Part shown: in pieces, positions 44,049 to 52,904 of the stretch
Layout: each line of letters opens with the position of its first letter
Position numbering within the stretch: the first letter of the stretch is position 1
Assembly: GCA_949082785.1 (NCBI GenBank)
Contig: CARVLU010000002.1
Location: 124,001 to 188,000, forward strand
Direction of reading: 5' to 3'
Source: an uncultured Alphaproteobacteria bacterium
Lineage (GTDB): Bacteria > Pseudomonadota > Alphaproteobacteria > Rs-D84
DNA: 64,000 nt
The notes under the pieces: generated by a model
Databases searched by the model: none
What the model saw: only the letters and a program-made list of their open reading frames with translations
What the model was told of the DNA's origin: nothing
Translations under genes and position numbers: made by a program

Positions 44049-45629
44049 TTATTCCTTGCGCGTGGGGTATTTCCCATCAATCAAGTTTTGACGCACAACG
44101 TGGTGTTTCACCTTTTGCGTGCTGGTCATTGGCAATTCGTCGGTCGTCATGGCAAAGTGCGTGACCCATTTGTAACTGGCCACCTTTTTATTGGCCATGG
44201 CCACCGCCGCCGCCAAACGTTCCAACGTCATATCGTCATCCACGCTGAACACGCCGTATGCAACGGTTTTGTTTTTTACCCGATGTTCGAACACGGCGAC
44301 GTTTTTCACGCCCGGGATTTCCATAAACAACGCTTCCAATTCATTGGGGTAAACGTTTTTCCCGGAATCCAGAACAATCACCTGTTTCTTGCGGCCGGCA
44401 AAGTGCAATTCGCCGTTTTTATCCATCGTCACCATATCGCCCGTGTTAAAGAACCCGCGTTCGTCGAACACGACCGAATTGGTGTCGGGATTGTTCAGGT
44501 AACCACCGAACACCTGGTGACCACGCAGCCACAGAACGCCGACGCCGTCTTCGTTTTTATCACGAATTTCGCAATCGTTGTTTGTGGTCGGGCCACCAAA
44601 TGCAAACGGGAAACGTTTCTTGGACGGTTTGGAAATGCAGATTGGTCCAACCGTTTCAGTCAAACCGTATCCCTGGATAAATGTCAGGCCCAACCGTTCA
44701 TAAAATGTTTCCACTTCTGGTTTGGTCGCGGCGCCGCCGGCAATCAGAACGCGGGCGCGCCCGCCAAATACGGCACGAACCTTATCCTGGATGTTATGCA
44801 CGACAAAGCCCAGGCCAATCTTTTCCAAGAATTTGCCGTACTTTAACGCAATGGACGCAATCCACCATTTCTTTTGTGATTTGATGGTGTCGATGATGCG
44901 GTTACGAATAACTTCGAACAGGCGCGGCACCGCCGGGATAACATGCGGGCGGTATGTTTTGAAATCTTCCAAAATTTCTTTTGGGTTAACGGTCGGTTGC
45001 AACAAAACGCCTGCACCGTAATGCAATGTCGCCAGCAATTCCACCGCAAAGCCAAAGATGTGATACATCGGCAAAAATCCGTACATGATATCGCCCGGCC
45101 CAATCCAGTCGCGCATATCGTCCAGCGAGTTTGCGCATTCAATCAAATTAAAGTGCGTCAGCGGTACGATTTTCGGCGTTCCCGTCGACCCGGATGTGAA
45201 CGACATCGTCGCCACGTCCAGTGTTTCAACCGGCGCCGGTTTTAATTCGGGATTGATTGCCCCGTCTTTTTGTGTGATGTCAAAGAATTTGAATTTATCG
45301 GTCTTGTAAAAGAAAGACTTTTCCGCGCAAACGATGTGACAATCCGTCGACGTCATCATGTTGTCGTATTCAAACGGTGTTAAATTCGTATCCAGCAGTA
45401 ATGCCGTCCCCCCCAGATACCAAATCGCAAACAGAGTAATCGGGAATTGGGGAATATTGTGCGACAACACGCCCACAATCATGCCGCGTTCAACACCGGC
45501 GGCGGCCAATTCTGCGGCGCGGCGCTTCACCAAATCCACAAAACCGGAATACGTCACCCCTTCGCGTACCAGGAACAGATTATCCGGATACGTGGCGACC
45601 GTTTTTTCCAGCAATTGATACATGTTCAT
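44049..45629 (-). CDS. AMP-forming acyl-CoA synthetase/ligase
   Basis: 526 residues. AMP-binding P-loop SFTSGSTGTPKIVPLTH (about 161-177), GYGLTETVGPI, TGDMVTMDKNGELHFAGRKKQ and the C-terminal Lys region near MTSTQKVKHH. Activates a carboxylic acid, probably a fatty acid, as acyl-adenylate and then thioester (CoA or ACP). Specificity cannot be read. Alone on its strand; divergent from the exonuclease III gene. Confidence 0.92.
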   Translation of the reverse strand: MNMYQLLEKTVATYPDNLFLVREGVTYSGFVDLVKRRAAELAAAGVERGMIVGVLSHNIPQFPITLFAIWYLGGTALLLDTNLTPFEYDNMMTSTDCHIVCAEKSFFYKTDKFKFFDITQKDGAINPELKPAPVETLDVATMSFTSGSTGTPKIVPLTHFNLIECANSLDDMRDWIGPGDIMYGFLPMYHIFGFAVELLATLHYGAGVLLQPTVNPKEILEDFKTYRPHVIPAVPRLFEVIRNRIIDTIKSQKKWWIASIALKYGKFLEKIGLGFVVHNIQDKVRAVFGGRARVLIAGGAATKPEVETFYERLGLTFIQGYGLTETVGPICISKPSKKRFPFAFGGPTTNNDCEIRDKNEDGVGVLWLRGHQVFGGYLNNPDTNSVVFDERGFFNTGDMVTMDKNGELHFAGRKKQVIVLDSGKNVYPNELEALFMEIPGVKNVAVFEHRVKNKTVAYGVFSVDDDMTLERLAAAVAMANKKVASYKWVTHFAMTTDELPMTSTQKVKHHVVRQNLIDGKYPTRKE

Positions 45630-45644
45630 AATAAAAAATCCTTG

Positions 45645-45673
45645 TTGTTTTTATATTGGACAGGAATTATTAT
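45645..45673 (+). promoter_or_regulatory. Candidate promoter of the exonuclease III gene
   Basis: TTGTTT, 17 bp, TATTAT, 25 bases before ATG 45699, in the 69-bp divergent gap. Confidence 0.45.
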
Positions 45674-45698
45674 ACAGTCCAGAAGAAGGAATGCAAAC

Positions 45699-46469
45699 AT
45701 GAAAATACTGACATTGAATATTAACTCTATCCGGGCACACGCGGAAAGTTTTATCGATATTCTGCGCGGTGGCGAATACGACACCATCATGGTCCAGGAA
45801 TTAAAGGTTGAAACCGCCGGTTTTCCGCATAATTTATTCGATGAATATGGATATAATGTCAAGGTTTTTGGCCAAAAATCATGGAACGGCGTCGCCACTT
45901 TTTCCAAGCATTCCATCGAAGACGTCACCATGGGGATGCCGGACTTTGCGGATGTCAACGCGCGCATGCTGGAATGCGTGGTGGACGGGCGCGTGCGGCT
46001 GATTAACGTGTATATGCCCAACGGCGACACCGTCGATTCCCCGAAATTTCCGTACAAATTGGATTGGATGGACGCGTTCACAAAACATATCAACCAATAT
46101 TTAAATTCGCCCGAACCCGTGATTATTGCCGGGGATTTTAACGTGGCATTGACGGACCGCGACGTATGGAAACCGGCAAATTATGTCGGTATCGCCATTG
46201 CGGCGCCCGCCGCACGCGCCATTATGCAATCGTGGCTGGATGCGGGATGGATGGACGCATGGCGCCATTTCCACCCGGATGAAATTGATTACACATGGTA
46301 CGGATATCGCGGCGGGGACACGGTCGGGAAAAAACAGGGACTGCGTCTGGATTATTTTATGGCAAATCCCGCGGCCCAGAAATTAATCCGCGCATGTGAA
46401 ATCGATATTGAACCACGACTGGCGACAAAACCGACGGACCACACGGGTTTGGCACTGGTACTGGATTAA
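45699..46469 (+). CDS. xth: Exodeoxyribonuclease III (AP endonuclease family)
   Basis: 256 residues from ATG 45699, SD AGAAGGA. EEP-fold nuclease: LTLNINSIRAH, QELKVE with the metal Glu, IAGDFNVAL with Asp and Asn, GLRLDYF and TDHTGLAL with the catalytic His. Removes abasic sites and 3' blocks in base excision repair. Usual bacterial length. The stop overlaps the end of a short minus-strand frame (46466-46576). Confidence 0.95.
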   Translation: MKILTLNINSIRAHAESFIDILRGGEYDTIMVQELKVETAGFPHNLFDEYGYNVKVFGQKSWNGVATFSKHSIEDVTMGMPDFADVNARMLECVVDGRVRLINVYMPNGDTVDSPKFPYKLDWMDAFTKHINQYLNSPEPVIIAGDFNVALTDRDVWKPANYVGIAIAAPAARAIMQSWLDAGWMDAWRHFHPDEIDYTWYGYRGGDTVGKKQGLRLDYFMANPAAQKLIRACEIDIEPRLATKPTDHTGLALVLD

Positions 46470-46576
46470 TGATGGGGGATACCGCGTGCATGGGGTGATT
46501 TGGTCTGCTTATTAAACCAAAGGACCGTTTCCCCAAGCACATTTTTTAAATTTAAAATCCTGGATTTTCGCCACAT
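46466..46576 (-). CDS. Possible 36-residue basic peptide
   Basis: ATG 46576 is preceded by GGGGGGGA six bases upstream, the same SD style as many real genes here. The product starts MWRKSRILNLKNVLGETVLW and is basic. No homologue is recognised. It overlaps the predicted hairpin at 46488-46543 and the xth stop codon, so it may instead be chance or a decayed fragment. Confidence 0.3.
   Translation of the reverse strand: MWRKSRILNLKNVLGETVLWFNKQTKSPHARGIPHH
46488..46543 (+). terminator. Long stem-loop after xth, probable terminator
   Basis: Nested pairing: TGC..GCA, GGGG..CCCC and TTTGGT..ACCAAA around an 11-base loop, then CATTTTTT. The loops are larger than in the other terminators of this window, so a structured RNA is an alternative. 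Confidence 0.4.
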
Positions 46577-46674
46577 TTTTTATCCCCCCCTTTTTTTGCC
46601 GTAAATAAACGTGTTTTTTTGGTTGCGCCAATGCTGGCCCAACGAAATCGCATCGGATTACAAGGTGTGCATCA

Positions 46675-46788
46675 ATGAAACTTGTGAAACGGGGCGCAGA
46701 CAACCACCCGGACAATTGGCAGAAAAACATGTGTCAATGGTCGCTGGGGCGAATGCAAATCGCAATGATGTATGCCGCGCGCCATTAA
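46675..46788 (+). pseudogene. Short coding remnant, 37 residues
   Basis: ATG 46675 opens MKLVKRGADNHPDNWQKNMC to TAA 46788. In the overlapping frame upstream, from about 46611, the translation FWLRQCWPNEIASDYKVC also looks coding, so a frameshift seems to split one former gene near 46675. The gap 46577-46784 carries nothing else I can support. Ends four bases inside the addB 3' end. Confidence 0.35.
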
Positions 46789-49295
46789 TCCCCGCACCGC
46801 GCCAGGTCGTCCCAGGCCTGGTATTTTTTATCGCCCGTTTCGTGGTATTCGTATGGTTGCCAATCGTTGGAATACATGCCAAATAATTGCGTTACCCGGT
46901 CGCGCGCGGCGTCAATCATTGCCCGGGCTTCGTCACCGGAATATTCAATCACGCGCACATCGCGGTTACGCAACTGCAAGAACTGCATAACCGGGGTTTG
47001 GCTTTTGATTGTGGTGGTGATGGGGAACCCGCCGGATTGCATCATCAATGCTTCCAATGGCAACTGGGGCATGGTGCCGTCCAGCAATTGTTTTTTCGAC
47101 GGCGCGGCGCCGGTTTTAATGTCCATCACGCAACCGTCCCAGATGCGGTCGGCCTGGGCCCGGACGGTGCGACCGGCAATGCGAACAAATCCGCGAATTT
47201 CCGCGTGCGCGTCCGCCGCCGCCCCCAATGCGGTGGCGACCACCGGCGCGATTTCCAAGAACCGGCGGTGCCAAAAGTGAAAGATAATTGTGTCCGCCCC
47301 CAACAGCGCCAGCGCCCGCCGGTCCATTTCCGCGACCAGCGTCGCCGGCGTGAAATCGGCGGCATCTTCGATAACGCCATGGACCAGATTTCCAAACTGA
47401 CGCGCGTCGGGCGCGACCCAGTAATCGTCCATCGGGTACAGCCGCAAAATATGGCGCGCATAAAACGCATAGGGATTGTGTATCAGCAATTCCAATTCGG
47501 TGACATACACGTCCGACCGGTCGGCCGGCACGCGCGGCGCCGCGTAATCCAGTGGTTCAAACGGCACATTGTCCACCGCACGCACCGCATCCAAAATGTC
47601 CGGCGCGGTCGCAATTGCACCACGCATGGCGACCGCTGCGCGCGACAAAAATCGGGATTCGGTTGTCTGGGCGCCGCCGGCGGTGCGACTGCGCAACCAA
47701 TAGACATCCGGCCCGCACGACAAATTCATAAAATCCAGCGCCATCAGCGACACCTTGCGGTCGGGGGATGGCAATCCGATTTGGGCGGCAATCGGGCGCG
47801 GCAACCACGCGTTTTCATACCCGCGTGCGGGGAACATGCCTTCGTTCAGGCCGGTTAAAATAACAACATCGGCCGTTTGCATACGCGATTCAATCGTCCC
47901 AAGTACGACAACCGATGCGCCGTCGTTCATCGCCGGACGCACCGCGACGCCCGACAATGCGTCCGCAATCAATGCGCGCGCATCATGCACGGTAATGTCA
48001 ATCTGGTTGGATTTCAAACAATCGGACAACGTTTGCAGCGCCGGCCACAGGGATACAAACGCGTCATCGTCGGCACAAAATCCGGGGACAAATATTTCGG
48101 GCCGCCCGTCAATCAATTGCACCAGCATTGCAAACAAATCACCACCGGCAGCAATCCGCGCACGGTCAAAATCATCGCCGCCGCGTTCAATCCAATCATC
48201 AAACAAATTTAAAATGGCGCGGCCCGCGGCCGTGGCCGCCCCCGATACCCCACCCGAAAAATCCGCGTCAATGGCCCGTGCGCGCAGTGCGGCGGCCAAT
48301 CGCTGGTTCCCGGCAGCGTCGGGCGTGATGATTAAAACACTTTTGCCGGCGGCAACGCTGCGCGCCGCGATTTCGGCGGCGGCGGCGGCTTCTTCGCTTT
48401 CGCGGGCGCATTCAATCAGGTGACAGTTCTGGCCCCCCACCGCGTTCGCGCCCCCATTGGAAAACGCCGCGTTCCAAAAATCAATATCCGACGCCCCGAC
48501 GTCAATTGCATGCACTGCGTCGGGCGCAACGCCAATGCGGTTTAAAAATTTGTATTCCGCATTGTACGGATGTGTGTCCAATTCAAATTCATGTGTCGCC
48601 CCATCAATTTTCCCGGGCAATAAAATATACCCGTTCGACAATTGTGCCGTGTGCGCCATTAAATCCGATGTGGCGGGAACACTGGCGGTGGAACCACAGA
48701 CAATAACGCGAAAATATTTGTCGTCCATATGCCGCGTCCACGCGCGGATGTCGGCGTTGCGCCGCTGTGTCTGGGTGGGACGATGGCCCGCAATGTCACC
48801 CGCAAACCGCCCCAGGATGTTTAACAAATCCGCCTTGGACTGGAAATGCGCGGCAAACCGGTCGCCCACCAACGCGTCCCAATCGACGGATGCGACATCG
48901 ATGCCTTCGTTTTCCAGATAATCCGTCATGCGCACCAAATCGCGCGCAATGGGCAACGCATTTGAAATTGTGCGAATATGCGCGTCGGCCGACAACAGTT
49001 TGGATAAAACGATAACGCGTTCCTGATTGCTGATGACGTTTGTTGGGATATCGTCGTCCATGTCGGCGGGGTCATCGCTGCCTTCGCCCAGGGGGACCAG
49101 GCGCGGCAAAATAATGGCGTGGCCCATTTTGTCCACCAACATTTTTTCAATTGCGCGCACCGCGCGGCGACTGGGGACGAAAATCAGCATGTCCGCCAAA
49201 TGCGCGGCGCCGCCGCCCGCACATATCAGTTGCCACAGCGCGTCCATCATGCGCGCCGGATTGGTCGCATAAAAGATGTTGTTATTTGATGCCAA
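46785..49295 (-). CDS. addB: Double-strand break repair protein AddB
   Basis: 836 residues if started at TTG 49295, which overlaps the engB stop; ATG 49250 would lose a conserved strand (NNNIFYATNPARM). UvrD-like helicase fold without Walker A (MLIFVPSRRAVRAIEKML), and a C-terminal RecB-type nuclease with DRIWDGCVMDIKTG and QLPLEALMM, matching the GxxDRxD..DYKTG..QLPLEA pattern. AddB works with AddA to resect breaks and load RecA. AddA is not in the window. The protein is shorter than many AddB (about 1000). Confidence 0.85.
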   Translation of the reverse strand: MASNNNIFYATNPARMMDALWQLICAGGGAAHLADMLIFVPSRRAVRAIEKMLVDKMGHAIILPRLVPLGEGSDDPADMDDDIPTNVISNQERVIVLSKLLSADAHIRTISNALPIARDLVRMTDYLENEGIDVASVDWDALVGDRFAAHFQSKADLLNILGRFAGDIAGHRPTQTQRRNADIRAWTRHMDDKYFRVIVCGSTASVPATSDLMAHTAQLSNGYILLPGKIDGATHEFELDTHPYNAEYKFLNRIGVAPDAVHAIDVGASDIDFWNAAFSNGGANAVGGQNCHLIECARESEEAAAAAEIAARSVAAGKSVLIITPDAAGNQRLAAALRARAIDADFSGGVSGAATAAGRAILNLFDDWIERGGDDFDRARIAAGGDLFAMLVQLIDGRPEIFVPGFCADDDAFVSLWPALQTLSDCLKSNQIDITVHDARALIADALSGVAVRPAMNDGASVVVLGTIESRMQTADVVILTGLNEGMFPARGYENAWLPRPIAAQIGLPSPDRKVSLMALDFMNLSCGPDVYWLRSRTAGGAQTTESRFLSRAAVAMRGAIATAPDILDAVRAVDNVPFEPLDYAAPRVPADRSDVYVTELELLIHNPYAFYARHILRLYPMDDYWVAPDARQFGNLVHGVIEDAADFTPATLVAEMDRRALALLGADTIIFHFWHRRFLEIAPVVATALGAAADAHAEIRGFVRIAGRTVRAQADRIWDGCVMDIKTGAAPSKKQLLDGTMPQLPLEALMMQSGGFPITTTIKSQTPVMQFLQLRNRDVRVIEYSGDEARAMIDAARDRVTQLFGMYSNDWQPYEYHETGDKKYQAWDDLARCGD

Positions 49296-49836
49296 TGACC
49301 GCCCGCACTTTATCGATGCCCGTTTTCTTTTCCGCCGATGTTTCCAAGATTTCCGGAACCATGGCCCCATGGTCGGTGTGACAGATTTGCGTCTGGGACG
49401 CTTCGCGGATGCGCTTGTCTTTCTTGGTGTAAATAATCTGGTACCCGATGGCGTGCGCGTCGCAAAAATCCATTAAATCCAAATCGGCGTCGCGCGGCCC
49501 GATGCGTGAATCAATCAGGATGAATAAACGCTTTAACTGGCGTCGCGTGGTCAAATATTCTTCCAGTCGTTCCAGCCACCGCATGGCGTCCGTGCGCGAA
49601 ACGCGGGCATAACCATATCCCGGTAAATCAACAATCATAATCCGGTCGTCGATGTTAAACAGATTTAACGACTGGGTTCGGCCCGGGGTGTTGGATGTTC
49701 GGGCAACGGGTGCGCCCACCACCGCGTTAATCAGCGATGATTTGCCAACATTGCTGCGCCCGACAAAGGCGTATTCTGCGAACTGTGTCCGCGGCAAAGA
49801 TTTTACCGTTTCAAAACTGCCGACAAATTTAATCAT
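49282..49836 (-). CDS. engB: Ribosome biogenesis GTPase EngB/YsxC
   Basis: 184 residues from ATG 49836 (SD AGGGGGG). G1 GRSNVGKSSLI (about 26-36), G3 VDLPGYGYARV, G4 TKKDK. Helps late 50S assembly. Overlaps rsmI by eight bases upstream and addB by 14 bases downstream, so the three genes form a tight operon. Confidence 0.95.
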   Translation of the reverse strand: MIKFVGSFETVKSLPRTQFAEYAFVGRSNVGKSSLINAVVGAPVARTSNTPGRTQSLNLFNIDDRIMIVDLPGYGYARVSRTDAMRWLERLEEYLTTRRQLKRLFILIDSRIGPRDADLDLMDFCDAHAIGYQIIYTKKDKRIREASQTQICHTDHGAMVPEILETSAEKKTGIDKVRAVIGIK

Positions 49837-50629
49837 GGTTGCCCCCCTGTTCAATCAGGCGTTTGTACGCTTCCTTTTTCGATATGCCGGCGCGCGCCGC
49901 CAGTTGCGCCGCGGCGGATTTGGTGTTTGCGGCCGCAACATCGTTCACGATTTCCGTGATTTCCGCGTCCGTCATCTGGCGCCGCGGGGCGGCGTCCACG
50001 CAAATCACAATTTCACCGCGCGGCGGGTCCATAAGCATTAAATCCGCGGGATAACCGATGATGGTCTGTTCATACATCTTGGTGATTTCGCGCACAATCG
50101 CAATGCGGCGTTCGGGCATGACGCGCGCCAGTGTCGCAATCGTTGACATGATGCGATTGGGACTTTCGTAATAAATAATCGTGTGTGGGATTTTGTTGTC
50201 TTCGCGGACTTTCTTTTCATCAAAGAATCCACAGAACGTAAACCGGTCGGTCGGAAATCCCGACAACACCAGTGCCGATATCACAGCCGTGGGACCCGGC
50301 ACCACCCACACGGGGACGGCGGCGGCCCGCGCCGCGCGCACCAGACGAAATCCGGGGTCGCTGACGCCGGGCATGCCGGCATCCGACACGGCGGCGACGG
50401 ATGCGCCGGCCTGAATCTTTTCAATCAAACCGTCAACGACACACTGTTCGTTGTGTTCATGGCACGAAACGCGCGGCGTTTTAATATCAAAATGCGCGGC
50501 CAGTTTGCCGAAAACACGCGTATCTTCGGCGGCGATTAAATCCACATTTTTCAAAACATCCACGGCGCGCGGCGACATATCGGATAAATTTCCGATGGGC
50601 GTGCCAACAATATAAAGCCCAGATTGCAT
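49829..50629 (-). CDS. rsmI: 16S rRNA 2'-O-methyltransferase RsmI
   Basis: 266 residues. N-terminal VGTPIGNLSDMSPRAVDVL, AEDTRVF, SDAGMPGVSDPG and VVPGPTAVISALVLSG, all signatures of the RsmI SAM enzyme that modifies C1402 in 16S rRNA. The C-terminal domain has a helix-turn-helix-like tail (ARAGISKKEAYKRLIEQG). Divergent from an LpoA-like lipoprotein gene, an arrangement common in alphaproteobacteria. Confidence 0.96.
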   Translation of the reverse strand: MQSGLYIVGTPIGNLSDMSPRAVDVLKNVDLIAAEDTRVFGKLAAHFDIKTPRVSCHEHNEQCVVDGLIEKIQAGASVAAVSDAGMPGVSDPGFRLVRAARAAAVPVWVVPGPTAVISALVLSGFPTDRFTFCGFFDEKKVREDNKIPHTIIYYESPNRIMSTIATLARVMPERRIAIVREITKMYEQTIIGYPADLMLMDPPRGEIVICVDAAPRRQMTDAEITEIVNDVAAANTKSAAAQLAARAGISKKEAYKRLIEQGGNHD

Positions 50630-50677
50630 TCGATATCCTTTTGTAGTAAAATGATACAGAATAAAATGGATAATTCA

Positions 50678-52297
50678 ATGCTTATAAACAGAATTTTTGG
50701 CTTTTGTGTTTCACTGTCTTTGTTGGCGTCGGCCTGCACGCCCCAGGCGGACTGGTTTTCCGAATATGGGGAAATAACGCCGACCGAACCCGCGCAAATG
50801 TACGGCGACATGAACGGCTTTGGCGGCGCCATGCAACAATCGCCCATGGGACCGGAATTTGCCACCCAAAACATCGCGGTGTTGTTGCCGCTGTCGGGGG
50901 CGAACGCTGAAATTGGCCGCGGCATCCGGACATCGGTGGAAACCGCCGCGTTACAGCAACCGCTGAACGGTGTGACCATGACCTTTTATGACATGTCGGG
51001 CACCCCAACGGAAAAACAAACGGTTGTGACGTCGGCGCTGGCGACCAATCCGTCGGTGATTATCGGGCCGGTCTTTGCCAACGACGTGCGCATGGTCCGC
51101 AGTATCAAGCCAATGGAACTGCCAGTCCTGTCGTTCAGTTCGGACACAACCGCCATTGGCGGCGGCGTTATGACAATGGCATTAATGCCCACGCAAAGCA
51201 TCGAAACAATTATCCGCGAAATGGGCCCGGACGGCGTGCGCAACATGGTGATTTTGGCCCCCGATACGGCGTCTGGGAAACTGATGGCCGCCGCCGCGGT
51301 CCAGGCGGCAAACATCTATGACTTGCCGGTGTCAGGTTTGTTTTACTATACGGAAAAGGACACAGATTCCATCAAAAACGCGGCGTCCCGCGCATCAATG
51401 TTCACCGCGCGCAGTGCGGCCAACACCCGCGCCCGCGAAATTTTGTCCGATATTTTAACCCGCGAACAATTAACGCCCCAGGAAAAATCGTCGCTGAACC
51501 GGCAACTGGATAAAATTTCCAAATCGGAAACACTGGGGGCGGCGCCGTTTGATGCGGTCTTGTTCCTGGGGGGGGCGGCGGATTCACGCGCATTGGCGTC
51601 ATTCCTGCGTTATTATGGGATTGGGGCGCGCGACGCACGGTTTTACGGAACCGCACTGTGGGATGGGTCGGACGTCATGCGTGATTTTACAATGTCCGGG
51701 TCGAAATTCGCAACATTGCCCGATATGCCGGACCAGTTTATCAATGTGTACGAACAGGTGGCCGGCCGCGCGCCATCACGCCTGGATTCGTTTGGGTATG
51801 ATGCAACAAACCTGGCGGTGGGGATGATTTATTCGAACAAGTCCCAGGCGGCATACCTGTTGGACCCCAGTGGGTATCGCGGGGTGGACGGATTACTGCG
51901 CATGCGGCCCGATGGGACCAGTGAACGGGCCCTGGGGATTGTTCAGACGAACGGCACGGACACACCGCGCGTGGTGCGCGCCGCGGCGTCGAATTTTATG
52001 GTGCCGCTGTATAATATTGACCAGCGTAACATCAGCGCCGCGCGTGAAATCCCACTGATCAGCCGCGGTGTGAACCCGTCCGACCATATTCAGATTCCGG
52101 CACGCTTTGCCGATAAATATGAATCGAAAACATACGGGGCAACAATGACGACGTCGCCCGCGCATGCGCCACGCGCGGACGCGATGATTGTCCTGCCCGA
52201 AGATGACAGGGACGCCGTCACCACACCGGATTTTCAACCGGTTGCCCTGGAAAGCATCCAGCGCAGCTTTATCGACAGCGTCGAAATCGAAGAATAA
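50678..52297 (+). CDS. LpoA-like penicillin-binding protein activator (lipoprotein)
   Basis: 539 residues from ATG 50678; ATG 50666 is also possible. Lipobox LASAC (Cys20). From about 55 a periplasmic-binding fold: IAVLLPLSGANAEIGRGIR, NPSVIIGPVFANDVRMV, VLFLGGAADSRALASFLRYYG. LpoA-type proteins reach through the murein to activate PBP1A. The C-terminal 80 residues are acidic and low-complexity. Divergent from rsmI, as usual for this family. Ends at a terminator. Confidence 0.85.
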   Translation: MLINRIFGFCVSLSLLASACTPQADWFSEYGEITPTEPAQMYGDMNGFGGAMQQSPMGPEFATQNIAVLLPLSGANAEIGRGIRTSVETAALQQPLNGVTMTFYDMSGTPTEKQTVVTSALATNPSVIIGPVFANDVRMVRSIKPMELPVLSFSSDTTAIGGGVMTMALMPTQSIETIIREMGPDGVRNMVILAPDTASGKLMAAAAVQAANIYDLPVSGLFYYTEKDTDSIKNAASRASMFTARSAANTRAREILSDILTREQLTPQEKSSLNRQLDKISKSETLGAAPFDAVLFLGGAADSRALASFLRYYGIGARDARFYGTALWDGSDVMRDFTMSGSKFATLPDMPDQFINVYEQVAGRAPSRLDSFGYDATNLAVGMIYSNKSQAAYLLDPSGYRGVDGLLRMRPDGTSERALGIVQTNGTDTPRVVRAAASNFMVPLYNIDQRNISAAREIPLISRGVNPSDHIQIPARFADKYESKTYGATMTTSPAHAPRADAMIVLPEDDRDAVTTPDFQPVALESIQRSFIDSVEIEE

Positions 52298-52300
52298 AGC

Positions 52301-52324
52301 GCCCCGCCACCGGCGGGGTGTTTT
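52301..52324 (+). terminator. Terminator of the LpoA-like gene
   Basis: CCCCGCC ACC GGCGGGG then TGTTTTATT, a few bases after the stop. Confidence 0.75.
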
Positions 52325-52326
52325 AT

Positions 52327-52479
52327 TCAGAATTCATACACATACAGACGATGCGGATATTTCCGCCCGTTAAACAAAACAAACCCCTTCAGGTCAATCA
52401 CATGCGTTGCCCGTCAGCCCGGAATTTCAAAGTTTAATGAAATTAATACAGGAAACACCGTCTTGTATCGGGCCAGCAT
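52327..52479 (-). pseudogene. Decayed gene fragment with an in-frame TGA
   Basis: One minus-strand frame from ATG 52479 reads 21 codons (MLARYKTVFPVLISLNFEIPG), then TGA at 52414-52416, then 28 strongly protein-like codons (RATHVIDLKGFVLF, KYPHRLYVYEF) to a TGA at 52327. Because TGA is a true stop elsewhere in this window, this looks like the broken 3' end of a gene. Product unknown. Confidence 0.45.
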
Positions 52480-52519
52480 GGGCGTCATGCATGGCCCCAG
52501 CCCACCACCAATGCCACAT

Positions 52520-52553
52520 ACAAAAATACCGACCCATTCGGGTCGGTATTTTT
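52520..52553 (-). terminator. Terminator of the tRNA-Gly/tRNA-Tyr operon
   Basis: AAAAATACCGACCC and GGGTCGGTATTTTT around ATTC, directly 3' of the tRNA-Tyr CCA end on the minus strand. Confidence 0.92.
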
Positions 52554-52555
52554 CT

Positions 52556-52642
52556 TGGTGGGAGTGGCTGGATTCGAACCAGCTCAGGCTTAAGCCAACA
52601 GATTTACAGTCTGCCCCGGCTCTCCAACTCCGGCGCACGCCC
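52556..52642 (-). tRNA. tRNA-Tyr (GUA)
   Basis: 87 bases with encoded CCA. The anticodon loop reads CTGTAAA (anticodon GTA), the long variable arm GGCTTAAGCC marks a class II tRNA, and GGTTCGAATCC is the T-loop. The acceptor 5' GGGCGTG against 3' CACTCCC leaves one C-U mismatch at the fourth pair; otherwise the fold is good. Confidence 0.93.
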
Positions 52643-52680
52643 AATCTTGTGAATTGTAACCACGGGGTGGATACAAATCC

Positions 52681-52755
52681 TGGTGCGGGCAGCGGGAATC
52701 GAACCCGCATTTCAAGCTTGGAAGGCTTGCATACTAGCCTTTGTACTATGCCCGC
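52681..52755 (-). tRNA. tRNA-Gly (UCC)
   Basis: 75 bases with encoded CCA. Acceptor GCGGGCA pairs with TGCCCGC, the anticodon arm is CAAGC CTTCCAA GCTTG (anticodon TCC) and the T-arm GCGGGTTCGATTCCCGC. Very like E. coli glyT. Processed from one transcript with tRNA-Tyr. Confidence 0.97.
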
Positions 52756-52775
52756 AACAAATTGAAAGCGTCGTC

Positions 52776-52803
52776 ATTATATACCATTTTTCCCAGAACG
52801 CAA
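52776..52803 (-). promoter_or_regulatory. Promoter of the tRNA operon
   Basis: TTGCGT, 16 bp, TATAATGACG on the minus strand, about 20 bases before tRNA-Gly. Confidence 0.7.
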
Positions 52804-52850
52804 GTGTTTATTGCGTGCCCCAATTTTTTATCCCCATACTATCGTTTGGA

Positions 52851-52879
52851 TTGAAAGCCCAGGGAACACTTGCTATTGT
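52851..52879 (+). promoter_or_regulatory. Candidate promoter of the 52905 gene
   Basis: TTGAAA, 17 bp, TATTGT, 25 bases before ATG 52905. Confidence 0.5.
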
Positions 52880-52904
52880 ATTATGTGCCAAAAGGAGTTT
52901 TTGT

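Noticed and set aside
46488..46786. SRP RNA, tmRNA, 6S RNA or RNase P RNA in the xth-addB gap
   Set aside because: The signature motifs I know (for example the SRP GGAAGGAAGCA loop region or a tmRNA tag) are absent.
52327..52479. Selenoprotein or recoded TGA
   Set aside because: TGA ends several genes with ATGA overlaps, and no selenocysteine hairpin is evident after this codon; pseudogene is simpler.
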